This document shows, piece by piece, positions 10,331 to 21,453 of a stretch of DNA of 64,000 nucleotides; the first letter of the stretch is position 1; each line of letters starts with the position of its first letter. A program made the translations under genes and the position numbers. The notes below the pieces were generated by a model. It saw only the letters and a list, made by a program, of their open reading frames with translations. It was not told the DNA's origin and ran no database searches. Source of the stretch: Vitellaria paradoxa (Eukaryota; Streptophyta; Magnoliopsida; Ericales; Sapotaceae); contig CM034240.1 of assembly GCA_019916065.1 (NCBI GenBank), forward strand, positions 48,942,372-49,006,371. Direction: 5' to 3'.

Positions 10331-10501
10331 GATTTCCTTTTGCCCCTGCTTTATTTAGCTCATATTCATAATGCCATTATATTTTTACGTTTTCTTGTTA
10401 TAATTTGCTATTTTTTTCAAAAATAAAAATAAAAACAAAATGGTTCTAATTAAACTGGGGACGCATGACGTCTTTCCGAGCATAGTGAGGTGAGATACGT
10501 G
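10331..10501. other. AT-rich remainder of gypsy copy 1 up to the CACTA border
   Basis: No coding pattern. Its A-rich centre and lack of LTR motifs leave open whether the gypsy element once continued beyond the CACTA insertion. The sequence to the right of the CACTA (20849 onward) looks unrelated. Confidence 0.4.
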
Positions 10502-10513
10502 CACTACTAGAGG
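10502..10513 (+). repeat. CACTA left terminal inverted repeat
   Basis: CACTACTAGAGG. It matches the right end (read inward, CACTAGTAGAAA) at 9 of the first 10 bases. Confidence 0.85.
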
Positions 10514-10540
10514 TTGGGGAATTGGCGAATGGAAATCTCG

Positions 10541-10720
10541 GGCGACCGCTTGAAGCGGTCGCTACAACAATATTAGCGACCGCTTATGGCGGTCGCTTAA
10601 ACCTCTGTCGCTAATCCCGTGCGGCAAGGCATCGACGACGAAAAAATTCGCGCGACCGCTCTAAGCGGTCGCTAATATGGTTGTAGCGACCGTATTAGCG
10701 ACCGCTTAAAGCGGTCGCTG
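10541..10720 (+). repeat. CACTA left subterminal repeat region
   Basis: Nine copies of GCGACCG or its complement CGGTCGC in 180 bp. Most form short hairpins such as GCGACCGCT-tga-AGCGGTCGC with a spacer of 3-4 bases. In known CACTA elements such subterminal motifs are bound by the TNPA-type protein. Confidence 0.88.
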
Positions 10721-10740
10721 ATTCTCTAATTATATTCGGC

Positions 10741-10881
10741 AGAAAGCCTCCCTCTTTTTCCTCTCCCTCCCTCCCTTTTTTTTCCTCCCTCCCCCGCGCT
10801 CTCAGTTCTCTCCCCCCTCGGCCGTCGTCTCTCCTCCGTCTGCCGTGCCGCCGTGCCGTGCCGTGCCGTCGCCGGAGGTCG

Positions 10882-10928
<47 letters not shown>

Positions 10929-10980
10929 ACTCATATACATGCATTAATATTTTTTTTTGTTTATTGTAGTTTATTTTGAG
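10741..10980 (+). promoter_or_regulatory. Pyrimidine-rich leader with CT microsatellite
   Basis: C/T-rich sequence (ctctccctccctccc) changes to GC-rich gccgtgccgtgccg words and then to an uninterrupted (CT)n run near 10885-10919. The composition is that of a plant 5' leader or promoter, unlike the AT-rich DNA behind it, and the position right after the subterminal repeats fits the 5' end of the transposase transcript. No TATA box was assigned. Confidence 0.4.
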
Positions 10981-11223
10981 GTTAAGGCAACACTACACCG
11001 TACCAGGTTTGTATTTTATTTTTAGTTTGAAATTTTTTTTCTTTTTTTTGTATTTTTCATGTTTATTGTTGGATAAATGTAAATAATTTTTTTTTGTTTT
11101 TTGTGGTTGGGGGTTTGATGATTATCTATACATGCATGTATGTATTATTGTTTGTTTAATTTTTTTTATTTTAGTTACTCGTTAAATAGTTTATTTCATG
11201 TGCGTATTGTGTAATATTTTTAT

Positions 11224-11420
11224 TTGTGTATGTTGCTGTTGTTTTTAATTTTTTTTAATTTGCTGTTTTTTTTTTCTGTTTTTTTTTTGTTTGCTGTTTT
11301 TTTTTCTGTATTTTTTATTTGCTGTTTTTTTTTCTGTTTGTTTTTTGTTTGCTGTTTTTTTTTTTGTTTGCTGTTTTTTTTTTCTGTATTTTTTATTTGC
11401 TGTTTTTTTTAATATTATGT
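11224..11420 (+). repeat. T-rich variable repeat
   Basis: Repeated blocks of ttgctg followed by 8-12 T and ttctgtatt or ttgtttg. The open frame here (Phe-, Cys-rich) is only a product of the T-runs. Confidence 0.7.
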
Positions 11421-13515
11421 TTTTTAATTTTATTTTATAAAAATTGGTATGTTGGAAGAAAGAAAAAAAGATTTTAGAAGTAAATTTTAGTTAGTGGAAA
11501 AAATTGTTGTGTTTTGTGCAGTGCGTAAAAAAAAATGTATAGAACTTTTTAATGGTTGCGTCGGCTTTGGTATGTGTTTGGATTGGGAAAAAGAATATTT
11601 AAAAATTTGACGTAAAAAAAATATGTGATGAGATTTAATCGAAAAAATTGATAATTTTTATAATTTGTGATAAAATTTAATAAACTAAATACCCCAATTG
11701 TATTTGTTATTTGGGTGAAAAAAAATAGACGAAATGCAAAAACTGAAATTAAAATTAATTAAATTCGATCAAATAATTTAGGCTGCGTTTAATTTACTAA
11801 AAATAAAAAAAATTTAAATTTTTGAAAATTTCTAAAACTCTTTAATACATTTTATCCATATCCTAACAAATTTTAATACTTTTTTTACAAATCTCAATAA
11901 CTTTTTAATAAATTTCAACAAAATTGACATAAATCCGTGAGAACGAACCCCAAAAACTCATTCTAACAGTTTCTCTCTCTAATATTTTGACATAAAAGTC
12001 AAAATGTGACCACCAAAATGATTATTACTTTCTTTTTCTTTTAATTTTTTCATTAGATATTCAAAAGTAAATTACTTTTTGTTCTTTTAAACATGAATTT
12101 AACGTGACGGGAAATATAGAGCCGTGTAACTTTTCATGCGAGAATGACAAAGTAATACTTTAGTTGGTAATTGATTGTTTGGTATAAATTTATAAAAATT
12201 AAAAGAAGTTATTAAAATTGGAAAAAATTTAAAAAATGACAAAAGTTAATTTTTTTTTTGTATTTGTTAGTCTGCCATTTGCTCTCTAAAACGAATATCT
12301 AGCCCCCGTGGGCATAGTAACAAATTCTGGATAATAAAATTTTTTTGTATAGTTAACAATTCGTAATTTAAAAACTATTCGATCGGTAGAATTTGAAAAA
12401 AATTAATACAAATTACAATTTATTATTTGAATTCATTACAAAATTTAAAAAATTTTGTAAATTAATTGGAAAATAATAATTCATAAAAAGTGATAGATTT
12501 ATATTTTAGAATCATAAAATAGCTAAAATGAAATTAGTTGAAATATTGAAGGGAAAAAATAAAAAATTTCCTACTCTTGACTATTTACTTCTTTAAGCTT
12601 GATGCCAGTAATATATCATTTGATTTTAATTATCAAATTATTCATATAAAATTCATCTTGTGGTACTTGAAAAATTTTTTTGGATACTTGGAAAATTATA
12701 TGTGCTACTTGGAAAATTATGCATGTGACCTATTTTTTTGGAGCGTTAAACTTGGGCTTAAAAAATTATATTTAATGAATAAAAATAAAATAATATATAT
12801 ACAAATAGTATAATCAATTGAATTTTAAATTTTAGATTATATAGGAGTATTTAGTTTATTAAAAATATAAAAAATTTTTATTAACTATTTTTAATATCTT
12901 TCAATTAAATTTAGTAAAAATGTTAAAAAAAATTTCAAAATTTTTTAGTAACTTTTAAGGAGTTATCAAATGTCAAAAAAAGTAAAAATTATTAAAAAAT
13001 TTGTCTCCCACTATATATATATAGTTTTTGAAGCAATGCTAACATCTTCACTCAATATGGTCATTTTTATAAATAAATTGATTAACGTACCTTACGGAAA
13101 TTAAATTATATTATGATATTTATAATGTTAGATAATACTACTAAAAATATGAGAATTAATATATAGTTTAATGTAAAAATAATATATAGTTTGAAAAAAG
13201 TATAAAAAGTTAGTAAAAGTTGATAGATTTTTTAATAAATTAAATACAATAAAGTTTGTAAACTTTTAAACATATTACTTTTTTTCATAAAAAGAATACT
13301 TTTAAATAAGAATCGATGCATAAGACAAAAAAAAAATTAATATCTATTGTTTGATTTATGTTATAATGAGTAAATATTGAATTGTTTATTGTTAATTTAT
13401 TTAATTTGTATCGTATTATTTTATTTGTTGTATATTTGATCTTCGTATAATGTATTGAAGTGTTATTTTTTGGAATAACAATAATTAACTCCAATTAACT
13501 CTAATTAGAAGAAAA
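11421..13515. other. AT-rich non-coding part of CACTA
   Basis: About 2 kb with very low GC and many stops on both strands. No domain pattern seen. It probably includes introns or untranslated sequence upstream of the TNP2 gene. Confidence 0.5.
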
Positions 13516-14154
13516 CCCCTAATCTTGCCTGGGCCCAATCCAACATCTTGCTTGGGCCCAGTGTAATCCAATACGAATACGATAAGAAAATTAGGTCAAA
13601 CAATAATATTATAATATTGTTTCTAGGTAATTTACCGAATAATATAGTAATTAATTACACAAGCAGCAGTAGTTAATTAGTAAGAGTTAATTAGTTCAAT
13701 TAGTAACTACAATAAAACCCCTAATCTTGCCTGGGCCCAATCCAACATCTTGCTTGGGCCCAGTGTAATCCAATACGAATACGATAAGAAAATTAGGTCA
13801 AACAATAATATTATAATATTGTTTCTAGGTAATTTACCGAATACTATAGTAATTAATTACACAAGCAGCCGTAGTTAATTAGTAAGAGTTAATTAGTTCA
13901 ATTAGTAACTACAATAAAATCCCTAATCTTTCCTGGGCCCAATGCAACATCTTGCTTGGGCCCAGTGTAGTTCAATACGAATACGATAAGAAAATTAGAT
14001 CAAACAATAATATTATAATATTGTTTCTAGGTAATTTACCGAATACTATAGTAATTAATTACACAAGCAGCAGTAGTTAATTAGTAAGAGTTAATTAGTT
14101 CAATTAGTAACTACAATAAAATCCCTAATCTTTCCTGGGCCCAATGCAACATCT
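13516..14154 (+). repeat. Tandem repeat, 202-bp unit, 3.2 copies
   Basis: The word ccctaatcttgcctgggccc or its variant returns at 13516, 13718, 13920 and 14122, an exact 202-base period. Units 1 and 2 read cttgcctggg, units 3 and 4 read ctttcctggg, so the array grew by at least two steps. Each unit carries two TGGGCCCA-type palindromes and an AT-rich palindrome (aataatattataatatt). It lies between the left end and the transposase gene. Confidence 0.92.
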
Positions 14155-14730
14155 AAATACTTTATTCTAAGTTAGAAAACAAACAGACATTGAGAACCAC
14201 TTTATTTTATTCATTTGCATATATTAGTGAAACTTAGACCCGTTTAAGAATCTCGTACGCCACCTGTTTGGTCATCCTTAGGTAACGGATTAGGTCATTG
14301 ACCAGGTTCGTTGTCCTCTCGATGAACGTGCGGGGATTGATGTACGCGAGTCTTGAATTGTCCAGTATGGACAGTTTGGGAATGCAATTATCCATCTTGT
14401 ATTCAACAACTCATGTACTGTCCTGTGTTAGATGAAGTTTCGGTTGACGTCCTGTTGTTCTCCGGGTGCGTACACAGGGTACGACTAATGTCGTCTGTGT
14501 ATCGTGTACTTGGAGAACCACGCGGACATGCTGCCGAAATTTTATCTAATTAGGGGACAACGGCATTGAGTTGTTGAGTGCAAGTTGGATCGTGTATTCT
14601 CGAATGGGATAGGACCAACCACCCTGTAATGAGGAGGTAAAGTTTAAGACTAGGTGTTTTGCATATGGCACTACATTTTATAGTAATGACATTTTTTTCC
14701 TCTTGGGACTCCACAGACACTCTCAGCGAG

Positions 14731-17700
14731 ATGGATAAGAGTTGGATTGATTTGCCGAATAGGATGTCCCCGGAGTATGTGGAGGGGATTAATCAGTTTA
14801 TTGCATTCACCAGTGGGTTTCCCAGTGGGTACATTAGTTGTCCTTGCAGGAAGTGTGCTAACCGGTATTACTATACACGGGAGGTTGTCAGAGAGCACCT
14901 GATCCGTAATGGGTTCCTGAAGCAGTATAAATTCTGGACTCTCCATGGGGAAGAGTATACCGCCTCTCGTCCGAAAGAAACCGTTGAGGTGGAGGCCGAG
15001 GTTGTAGAGGAAGCTGATCCAATGCTAGCGATGCTAGCTGATATCGCATGTGGATTGACACATGAAGACAACGGTGCCGGTATTAATCTGACGGGTGGAA
15101 CTACTCCCCGCTCGGGTGCAGATGATGAGTCATTGAGATATTTTGAAATACTCGATGATGCGCAGACAGAATTATATCCTGGATGTCAGGAGTTCAGTAA
15201 ATTGTCATTCACCGTTGAGTTGTTACATTTGAAGGCGTTGAATCACTGGTCAGATACGTCATTTGACATGCTACTACAGTTACTCCGTAGGGTTTTACCA
15301 GCGGGAGCTAAGCTTGCAGAATCGTACTACCAGGCACGCAAGTTAACTGAGAATCTGGGATTCACATACGAAACTCTGGATGCATGTCCCAATAGTTGCA
15401 TGTTGTTTCGGAATGAGAATGGCAACCTCGATTCGTGTACCGTGTGTGGTGTTTCGAGATGGAAAAATGTTGGTACTATCCAAACTCGGCAGAATCGTTT
15501 GGGTAGTTCAAATCGTGGTAAGCTTGTGGCTGCAAAGCAAGTGCGCTACTTTCCACTTAAGCCACGATTGAAGAGATTTTTCATGTCATCTAAGATCTCT
15601 AAACTAATGACTTGGCATGCCGAGAACAGGGGGGATAATGGGAACTTATCCCATCCAACAAACTCTCCGGCGTGGAAGGATTTTGATAGAAGAAACCCTG
15701 ATTTCGCTGTCGATTCGCGCAGTGTACGGCTTGGTTTGGCGGCTGATGGATTTAACCCATTTTCAGGCATGACTGGGGCAACTCACAGTACGTGGCCTAT
15801 ACTGCTACTTCCATATAATCTTCCACCTTGGCTGTGCATGAGGCAACCTTTTGTCATCCTATCGACATTGATTGACGGACCTAAGGGTCCCGGGGATAAA
15901 ATAGATGTTTATATGCAACCATTGATTGAAGAGCTTAATGAATTATGGACTGATGGTGTGATGACATTTGACTCAACAAGAAATGAAATGTTTAAACTAC
16001 GGGCAGCATTACTATGGACAATTAACGACTTTCCGGCGTACGCCAACTTATCTGGTTGGAGCACGAAAGGAGAGTTCGCATGTCCTTGTTGCAATCAGAG
16101 CAAGAAGTCAACTTGGCTAAAGTATGGTAGAAAGTGGGCGTACATGGGTCATAGACGCTTCCTACCTCCGTTGCATAGGTTTAGGAAGGACAGAGTCTCG
16201 TTTGACGGCACTCGGGAGTTCGGTCCGGCACCACGAGCAATGACCGGGGTCGAATTGCTGGCCCAGATGGAGCGGGAGCAAATTCGAACAGTATATGACT
16301 TTCAGGATCTGTTAGCCCCCCCGCTACCATCTATTTCTGGTCCAAATAGGAACCGAACCCATAATTGGAAGAAGAAAAGTATTTTCTATGAGTTGCCCTA
16401 CTGGAAAGACAACTTACTCAGGCACAACTTGGATGTCATGCACATTGAGAAGAATGTTTGCGATAATATATTGTGGACGATCCTTGGTGTTAAGGGGAAA
16501 TCAAAGGATAATGCTAATGCTCGACGTGATTTGCAGGAGATGGGATTGAGAACTCTATTGCACTTGCAGCCGGGAGAGTCCAACAGGGCATACATGCCAC
16601 CTGCACAGTACACCATGAGCAAGGAGGAGAAGGATGCGTTCTTATTAATTCTGAAAGACGTGAAGGTACCTGATGGATATTGCTCGAATATTTCGAAGCG
16701 AGTCAACATGAGCGAACGGACGTTACAGGGTTTGAAAAGTCATGACAACCACGTCCTGCTTCAACAGTTGTTGCCTATAGCAGTAAGGACATGTTTGCCT
16801 AACAATGTTGTGCAGCCGTTGATCGAGCTCAGTAATTTCTTCAGGCAGTTGTGTTACAGAGTAATCCGTACAGAAGATTTAAAGGGTCTGCAGGACAGGA
16901 TTGCTTTGACACTGTGTCATCTAGAGAAAATTTTTCCGCCGGCATTTTTTGATGTAATGGTTCACTTGACTATACACCTAACTGAAGAAGCCCGGCTTGG
17001 TGGCCCTGTCCAATTTAGGTGGATGTATCCGATCGAGCGATATATGAACACATTGAAGAGGTATGTGCGGAACAAAGCTCGACCCGAGGCATCCATAGCG
17101 AAAGGATATTTGATGGATGAGTGCATAAATTTTTGTGCGGCATATCTAAACGATGATGTCCAAACGACTTTTAGCAAGTCGGAGCGGATAAATGAAGGCC
17201 CTATTGGGGAAGGCACGTCATTTGATCTCAACCATATCGAGTGGATCCAAGCTCATCGGTTCGTGCTCTTCAACACCCAATCAGTTGTGCCATTGACCCA
17301 GTAAGTCACGTTGTCGTAATAAAGAAAGTTAATTACATCATATTTGTAATAAAAATCGTGATTATTCTCAATCCTGTTTGATTTGCATTGCAGGAGACAC
17401 ATAAACGAGCTGAAACAGAACATGCCTCGTGCAACAGACAATCAAATTCGAATGTCCCATTATCAATGTTTTCATGACTGGTTTAAGAACTACGTACGTG
17501 TTAAATATTTTCATATGTTTTTATATGATTTTCACATCACAATTAATTTGTGTTTAATTAACTCATGATAATTTACATTTCATAGGTATACAATTTACGA
17601 AGTACTACGGATTCTATTTTGACCGATGAAATAAAACAGTTGGCTGATGGTCCTTACACGACAGCTCGACGTTTCACAGCTTGTGACATCAATGGGTTCC

Positions 17701-18194
17701 GATTTCGCATCAAGGAAGTAGATGATAGGCGAGCAACACAAAATAGTGGCATCGGTTGTCCATCTATTGACGGTGGTTACTATTATGGCCAACTGAATGA
17801 CATTATTGAAATCGTTTACAATCGTGGTTTAAGATATTTATTATTCAAGTGTGTTTGGGCTGATCCAATTCGCGGGGTTAAAGCTGATAAGTACCAATTT
17901 AAATTGGTCAATTTAAACAATTTGTTACATCGAGATGTACAAATAGAAGCTGAACCATACATACTGGCATCCATGGCAGAGCAAGTTTACTATGTTGGCG
18001 ATCGAGCTGATCCCAACTGGCAAGTTGCAGTTAAAATGTCAAGGAGAGGGGTATACCAAATCGACTGCGATGAGCCTGATATTGATCCATTCGCCCAACA
18101 AGCTCTTGACCAAGATGCAATTGTCCAACGTGATGAAGATGTTAATTGGGTTAGGGACACGGTTGAAGGAGATACGGTTGATTTACATACTTAA
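14731..18194 (+). CDS. CACTA transposase, TNP2 family, 3 exons, 1092 aa
   Basis: Catalyses excision and insertion of the element in the nucleus. Exons 14731-17300, 17394-17493 and 17586-18194 total 3279 nt, an open frame of 1092 codons plus stop, with gtaagt/gcag, gtacgt/atag borders. The start ATGGATAAGAG is chosen because the family begins MDKSW and an acceptor-like ccacag lies 15 bases upstream. Domains: transposase-associated (1-75, with CPCRKC), TNP2 core (about 195-640, with CPNSC, GLAADGFNPF, CPCC, LDVMHIEKNVCDNIL), DUF4218 (694-810, GGPVQFRWMYPIERYM), DUF4216 (about 956-1048, VWADPIRGVKADKYQF). The PF domain names come from family knowledge. It lies 104 bases upstream of the TNPA-like gene, probably in one alternatively spliced transcript as in En/Spm. 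Confidence 0.93.
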
Positions 18195-18298
18195 TACACG
18201 GTTGTGTACTTTTCTATCCGAACAAGGTAGAATTTAAATTTTTTTTTCCTTTATATTTGAAATTATAATAAGTTTAAATTGTGAACAGTTAGGTAGCC

Positions 18299-20005
18299 AT
18301 GTTCGGACGTTCTAGGAAGAGGACTGGTCCTAGGACGATGGCTGAGCGTCTGGGGCTATCCTGTGCCGGGAGTAGCTCAGCAGATGCTGTCCCACCTTCA
18401 CCCCCTATGTCCACGCGACCTTCAGTGGCTGACACAGATGCAGGTAAAGTTCTTTAATTTCGGAATGTATCTTATCCAACAACAGTAGATATATTCTGTT
18501 GTTTTATCATGTAACAATTTGTTTGAAACAGATTCTCCCACTCCGAGCAGGCTTTCGAGGTCTGGCAGAGGGCCCTCGAAGGGATTGCCGCAGTGGAACT
18601 GTGGATCTCAGTGGATGACCGTTCAGTGGGATGACACGCCCCATCCGGTTGGGAAGGATGGACGGTCTTTGATTTCACAGCTCGGACATTTGGTCCGGAA
18701 TCCGATCAGATTCCCATTGACCACCCTCGAGTGGGATCGTTTTCCAGATTCTACGTTCGAGGGTCTATGGACCGAAGTACAGGTATGAAAATTTTATTTA
18801 TCTAATTGTACGTTGTTTATGTGCTGAAACTTGTAACAAATAATATTCTACAATTTGTCATTTTTAGGCCAATGTAGTTGATGTTCCTCCAGACTTCCGG
18901 GACGTTATGTTCGCTAAGTGTCGGAAGATGTGGAAGGATCATAAAAATAAGATTAAAGATAAATACTGGAAAGGTCATGAGAATGACCCTGACATCCTCC
19001 AGCGGGTCCCACCGGGCGTTCTTCCCCACCAGTGGGCTGAGCTCGTCAGGTATTGGTCGAGTCCCGAGGCACAGGTGAGATGATTGCGATTTAATTATTT
19101 TTCCTTAAGTTTTGACGTTATCAAGCGTAAATTACAAAAAGTAATCGAAAATAACTTAAAATAGGCGGAGGCCCAAAGGAACTCGCGAAATCGAGGACTG
19201 CAGGGGCCGGGGCACAAGGAGGGGACTCGACACTTTTCTCAGGTTCGCCACGAGGTAAAAACGTGAGCTTATCACGCTAATAGCAACTTCTTTATTTATC
19301 TTTTTAATGATAGTAAATTATTAACATATAATTTACCTTTCAACAGAGGACAGAGGAGGGCCTGAGGACAGATCGGATGTCCATGTGGTTGGCGACTCGA
19401 CGTACTGATTCGCCGGAGGTTCAGGCTATACAGGTAACAAATTTTAATATTTTGTCCAATCAACATATAATTTATAATTTAATTTTTTCTTTAAATAATA
19501 TAGTTAGTTATCTTGTTTTTTCTATTTCGGCTTGTTTGCATTAGGCGCAGTTTAATGCACGTTTAGACGAGCTGTCGCCAGATGAGAGGGAGTCCGAAGA
19601 GAGGAGGGACGAGATATTTTTCTCCATTATCGGACGCGATGGTCATGGATACACGCTTACGCGGGGTGCAGGTATTCCACGCCGATCCGTTGCACGAGCA
19701 GAATCATCTTCTCAGGCCAGACGTCGCGATCAAGATCTGCTGCAGACCTTTCGAGCTGAGATGGACGCGCGAGAGGCAGCTCTTCGGGCCGAGATGATGG
19801 CTGAGATGGAGCGGCGCCTCTCTCAGAGTCAGAGCCATCCACCTCCTCCTCCTCCTCAGGTTAAAAATTTTATTTCTCGTTACTATTACTCATTAAAATT
19901 ATATAAATTTATTTATTCATGTCTTCTTAATTATCACGTTATAATTTCATTATTATTTCATTGTAGGACCCGGATGATGGCGGATGGCCCTCCTGGACTG
20001 ATTAG
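18299..20005 (+). CDS. CACTA TNPA-like DNA-binding protein (PF03004 type), 7 exons, 377 aa
   Basis: Exons 18299-18443, 18532-18782, 18868-19074, 19165-19254, 19347-19433, 19545-19859 and 19967-20005 total 1134 nt and give 377 codons plus stop with GT-AG introns throughout. The protein has a basic, proline-rich N-terminus (FGRSRKRTGPRTMAERLG), a conserved middle (PDFRDVMFAKCRKMWKDHKN, VPPGVLPHQWAELVRYWSSP), and a C-terminal charged helix before a PPPPPP stretch. The middle matches the plant transposase Ptta/En/Spm family. The expected role is binding of the subterminal GCGACCG motifs to bring the ends together. Exon borders were assigned by eye; frame continuity over seven exons supports them. 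Confidence 0.9.
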
Positions 20006-20439
20006 GATCTATTTGTATATTTTTGATCAGTACATTTATATATATATTTGTTTTTGTATTTTGAACATTTGTATATAATAAAATTTTATTTTAATTGTAA
20101 TCTAATTTGATATTATGTTTGTATATATATAATCATAATTAGGAGATACGTTTTTTGTTTTTTTTACAAATTTTATGAAAAATTTCATTAATTCTATGCG
20201 TAATTTAATAAATTAAATATAATATAAATATTTATAGATAAGTAATTAAATATAATAGTTGTTATAAATAATTAATAACTATTAAATAAATAATAATTAT
20301 AAATAAAAAATAAATTATTATTAAATTATTTGATTTGTAAAACAAATTATTGAGATCTTATTATAGTATAAATTAAATTATAATTATTGAGATTTTTAAA
20401 TAATTTAAAATTTTTTTAATAAAAAAATTACTTACAAAT
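20006..20439. other. AT-rich 3' region of CACTA genes
   Basis: After the TAG come AATAAA-like words (20087-20092) and about 350 bp of very AT-rich sequence before the right subterminal repeats. It is probably the 3' UTR and polyadenylation region. No coding pattern. Confidence 0.5.
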
Positions 20440-20827
20440 AGCGACCGCCTATGGCGGCCGCTAATAGTCATATTCCGGTCGCTAATACAAATGGTCATGG
20501 CTCCCGCGCGACCGCATTTTGCGACCGCCGTTCCCTAATTAGCGACCGCTAACTACGGTCGCTATTTATTCGCGCCATCTTCGCGCCAAACAACTAGCGA
20601 CCGCCTTTTGCAGTATTAGCGACCGTTATGAGCGGTCGCTAATATCCATACGTCTAAACTCGAGCGGTCGCAGGAGCGGTCGCAAATAATTTAGCGACCG
20701 TCCTAGCGGTCGCTAATAATTATTAGCGACGAAGCAAATGCGACTCGTTTGACGCGGTCGCTATGCCGTCGCTAATACTTTTAGCGACCGCTATTAGATA
20801 TTTAGCGACCGTCTTAGGCGGTCGCTA
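20440..20827 (+). repeat. CACTA right subterminal repeat region
   Basis: Seventeen copies of GCGACCG or CGGTCGC in about 390 bp, many as inverted pairs with 2-8-base spacers, plus decayed variants such as GCGGCCGC and GCCGTCGC. It is about twice as long and twice as rich in motif copies as the left side. Confidence 0.88.
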
Positions 20828-20836
20828 GTTCCACAC

Positions 20837-20848
20837 TTTCTACTAGTG
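20837..20848 (-). repeat. CACTA right terminal inverted repeat
   Basis: The + strand ends TTTCTACTAGTG, which read inward is CACTAGTAGAAA. Confidence 0.85.
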
Positions 20849-20948
20849 TAATATAAATTTGGCAAAATCATCCGAACAAAGCATGGATCAAAGTCAAAAT
20901 GTTACATGCAACAAATAACACATCTAAAGGGCTTTACCTACCTTAAAT

Positions 20949-21079
20949 TTGCTGGCGAAGCCAGCATGAGGCCAAGGGGCACGTGCCCACCCTGAAAAAA
21001 AATATTATTATTATTATTTTTTCTATTGACATTGTCAATTGTGTCCACCTAATAAAAGAAAAAAATTAGCACAATATCT
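20949..21079. mobile_element. Possible hAT relic, left part
   Basis: gctggcgaagccagcatgagg, then ggccaaggggcacgtgccc, and A-runs recall the start of Tip100-type hAT elements (cagggGCGGAGCCAGC...GGGGCACGTGCCC). The copia element is inserted in it, and the sequence on the other side (25774 onward) has similar 'gtgcc(a/c)ccc' words. No transposase and no 8-bp duplication seen. Confidence 0.35.
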
Positions 21080-21438
21080 TGTTGGGTCGGTGGACCCTGA
21101 TAAGTACTATTCACTCAAACCCTGGGTCCAACGGAGGGGTTTGGGGGGTCCTCCCCAAGTGTGGGGGTACTTTCGTAATTTTCTTGTGTTCTGTGTAACC
21201 CTAATTCTATACTTATAAATAGATGAGGGGGGCGTCTATCCCATTGTACAACAGAAAGAAAGAGACTTGTAATTTCAGATCATAGTAAAAGATTGCAGCA
21301 GCGTGGACGTAGCCCTATTCTAGGGTGAACCACGTAAATCCTTGTGTTTCTCTGTGTGATTGTTATTTTGATTCAATATTCTTCGTTTTGTTATTTCGTT
21401 TCTCATCGATCCTTGTTAGGAAGGACTAATTCCCAACA
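21080..21438 (+). repeat. Copia (Tork) 5' LTR
   Basis: 359 bp with a TATA-like ttataaataga about 150 bases in. TATCT precedes it, matching the bases after the 3' LTR. Confidence 0.95.
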
Positions 21439-21453
21439 ACTGGTATCAAAGCA

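Larger units (their letters stand above)
3593..10501 (+). mobile_element. Tat-type Ty3/gypsy retrotransposon remnant (copy 1)
   Basis: This is the 3' part of a gypsy element. On + are RT from the YIDD box, RNase H, a second archaeal-type RNase H, and integrase without a chromodomain. A repeat-rich 3' UTR follows, then a coiled-coil reading frame on the opposite strand. The order and the proteins match the complete element at 48682-60670, so it is the same lineage but a diverged copy. Everything upstream of the RT palm is gone at the LINE junction. No LTR was found; the right side ends at the CACTA transposon. A Cassandra element interrupts the integrase. Confidence 0.8.
10502..20848 (+). mobile_element. 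CACTA (En/Spm) DNA transposon, coding-complete
   Basis: The element starts CACTACTAGAGG and ends with the reverse complement of CACTAGTAGAAA, so both ends carry CACTA followed within a few bases by TAGA. Both subterminal regions are packed with GCGACCG/CGGTCGC motifs in inverted pairs. Inside are two spliced genes on +, TNP2-like and TNPA-like, both free of stops when joined at GT-AG sites. Length is about 10.3 kb, typical for autonomous plant CACTA elements. No clear 3-bp target duplication is visible (GTG left, TAA right). Confidence 0.93.

Noticed and set aside
10695..10940. Minus-strand RE-rich protein
   Set aside because: Produced by the (CT)n microsatellite and C/T-rich leader; no domain.
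11224..11412. Phe/Cys-rich membrane protein
   Set aside because: An artefact of T-runs in a variable repeat.
11760..12840. MITE with ends like 'ggctgcgtttaatttac'
   Set aside because: The left end looks MITE-like, but no convincing inverted partner or duplication could be found in the AT-rich sequence.
14671..17231. Minus-strand frames across the TNP2 gene
   Set aside because: Antisense shadows of the 2.6-kb transposase exon; no domain and no promoter.
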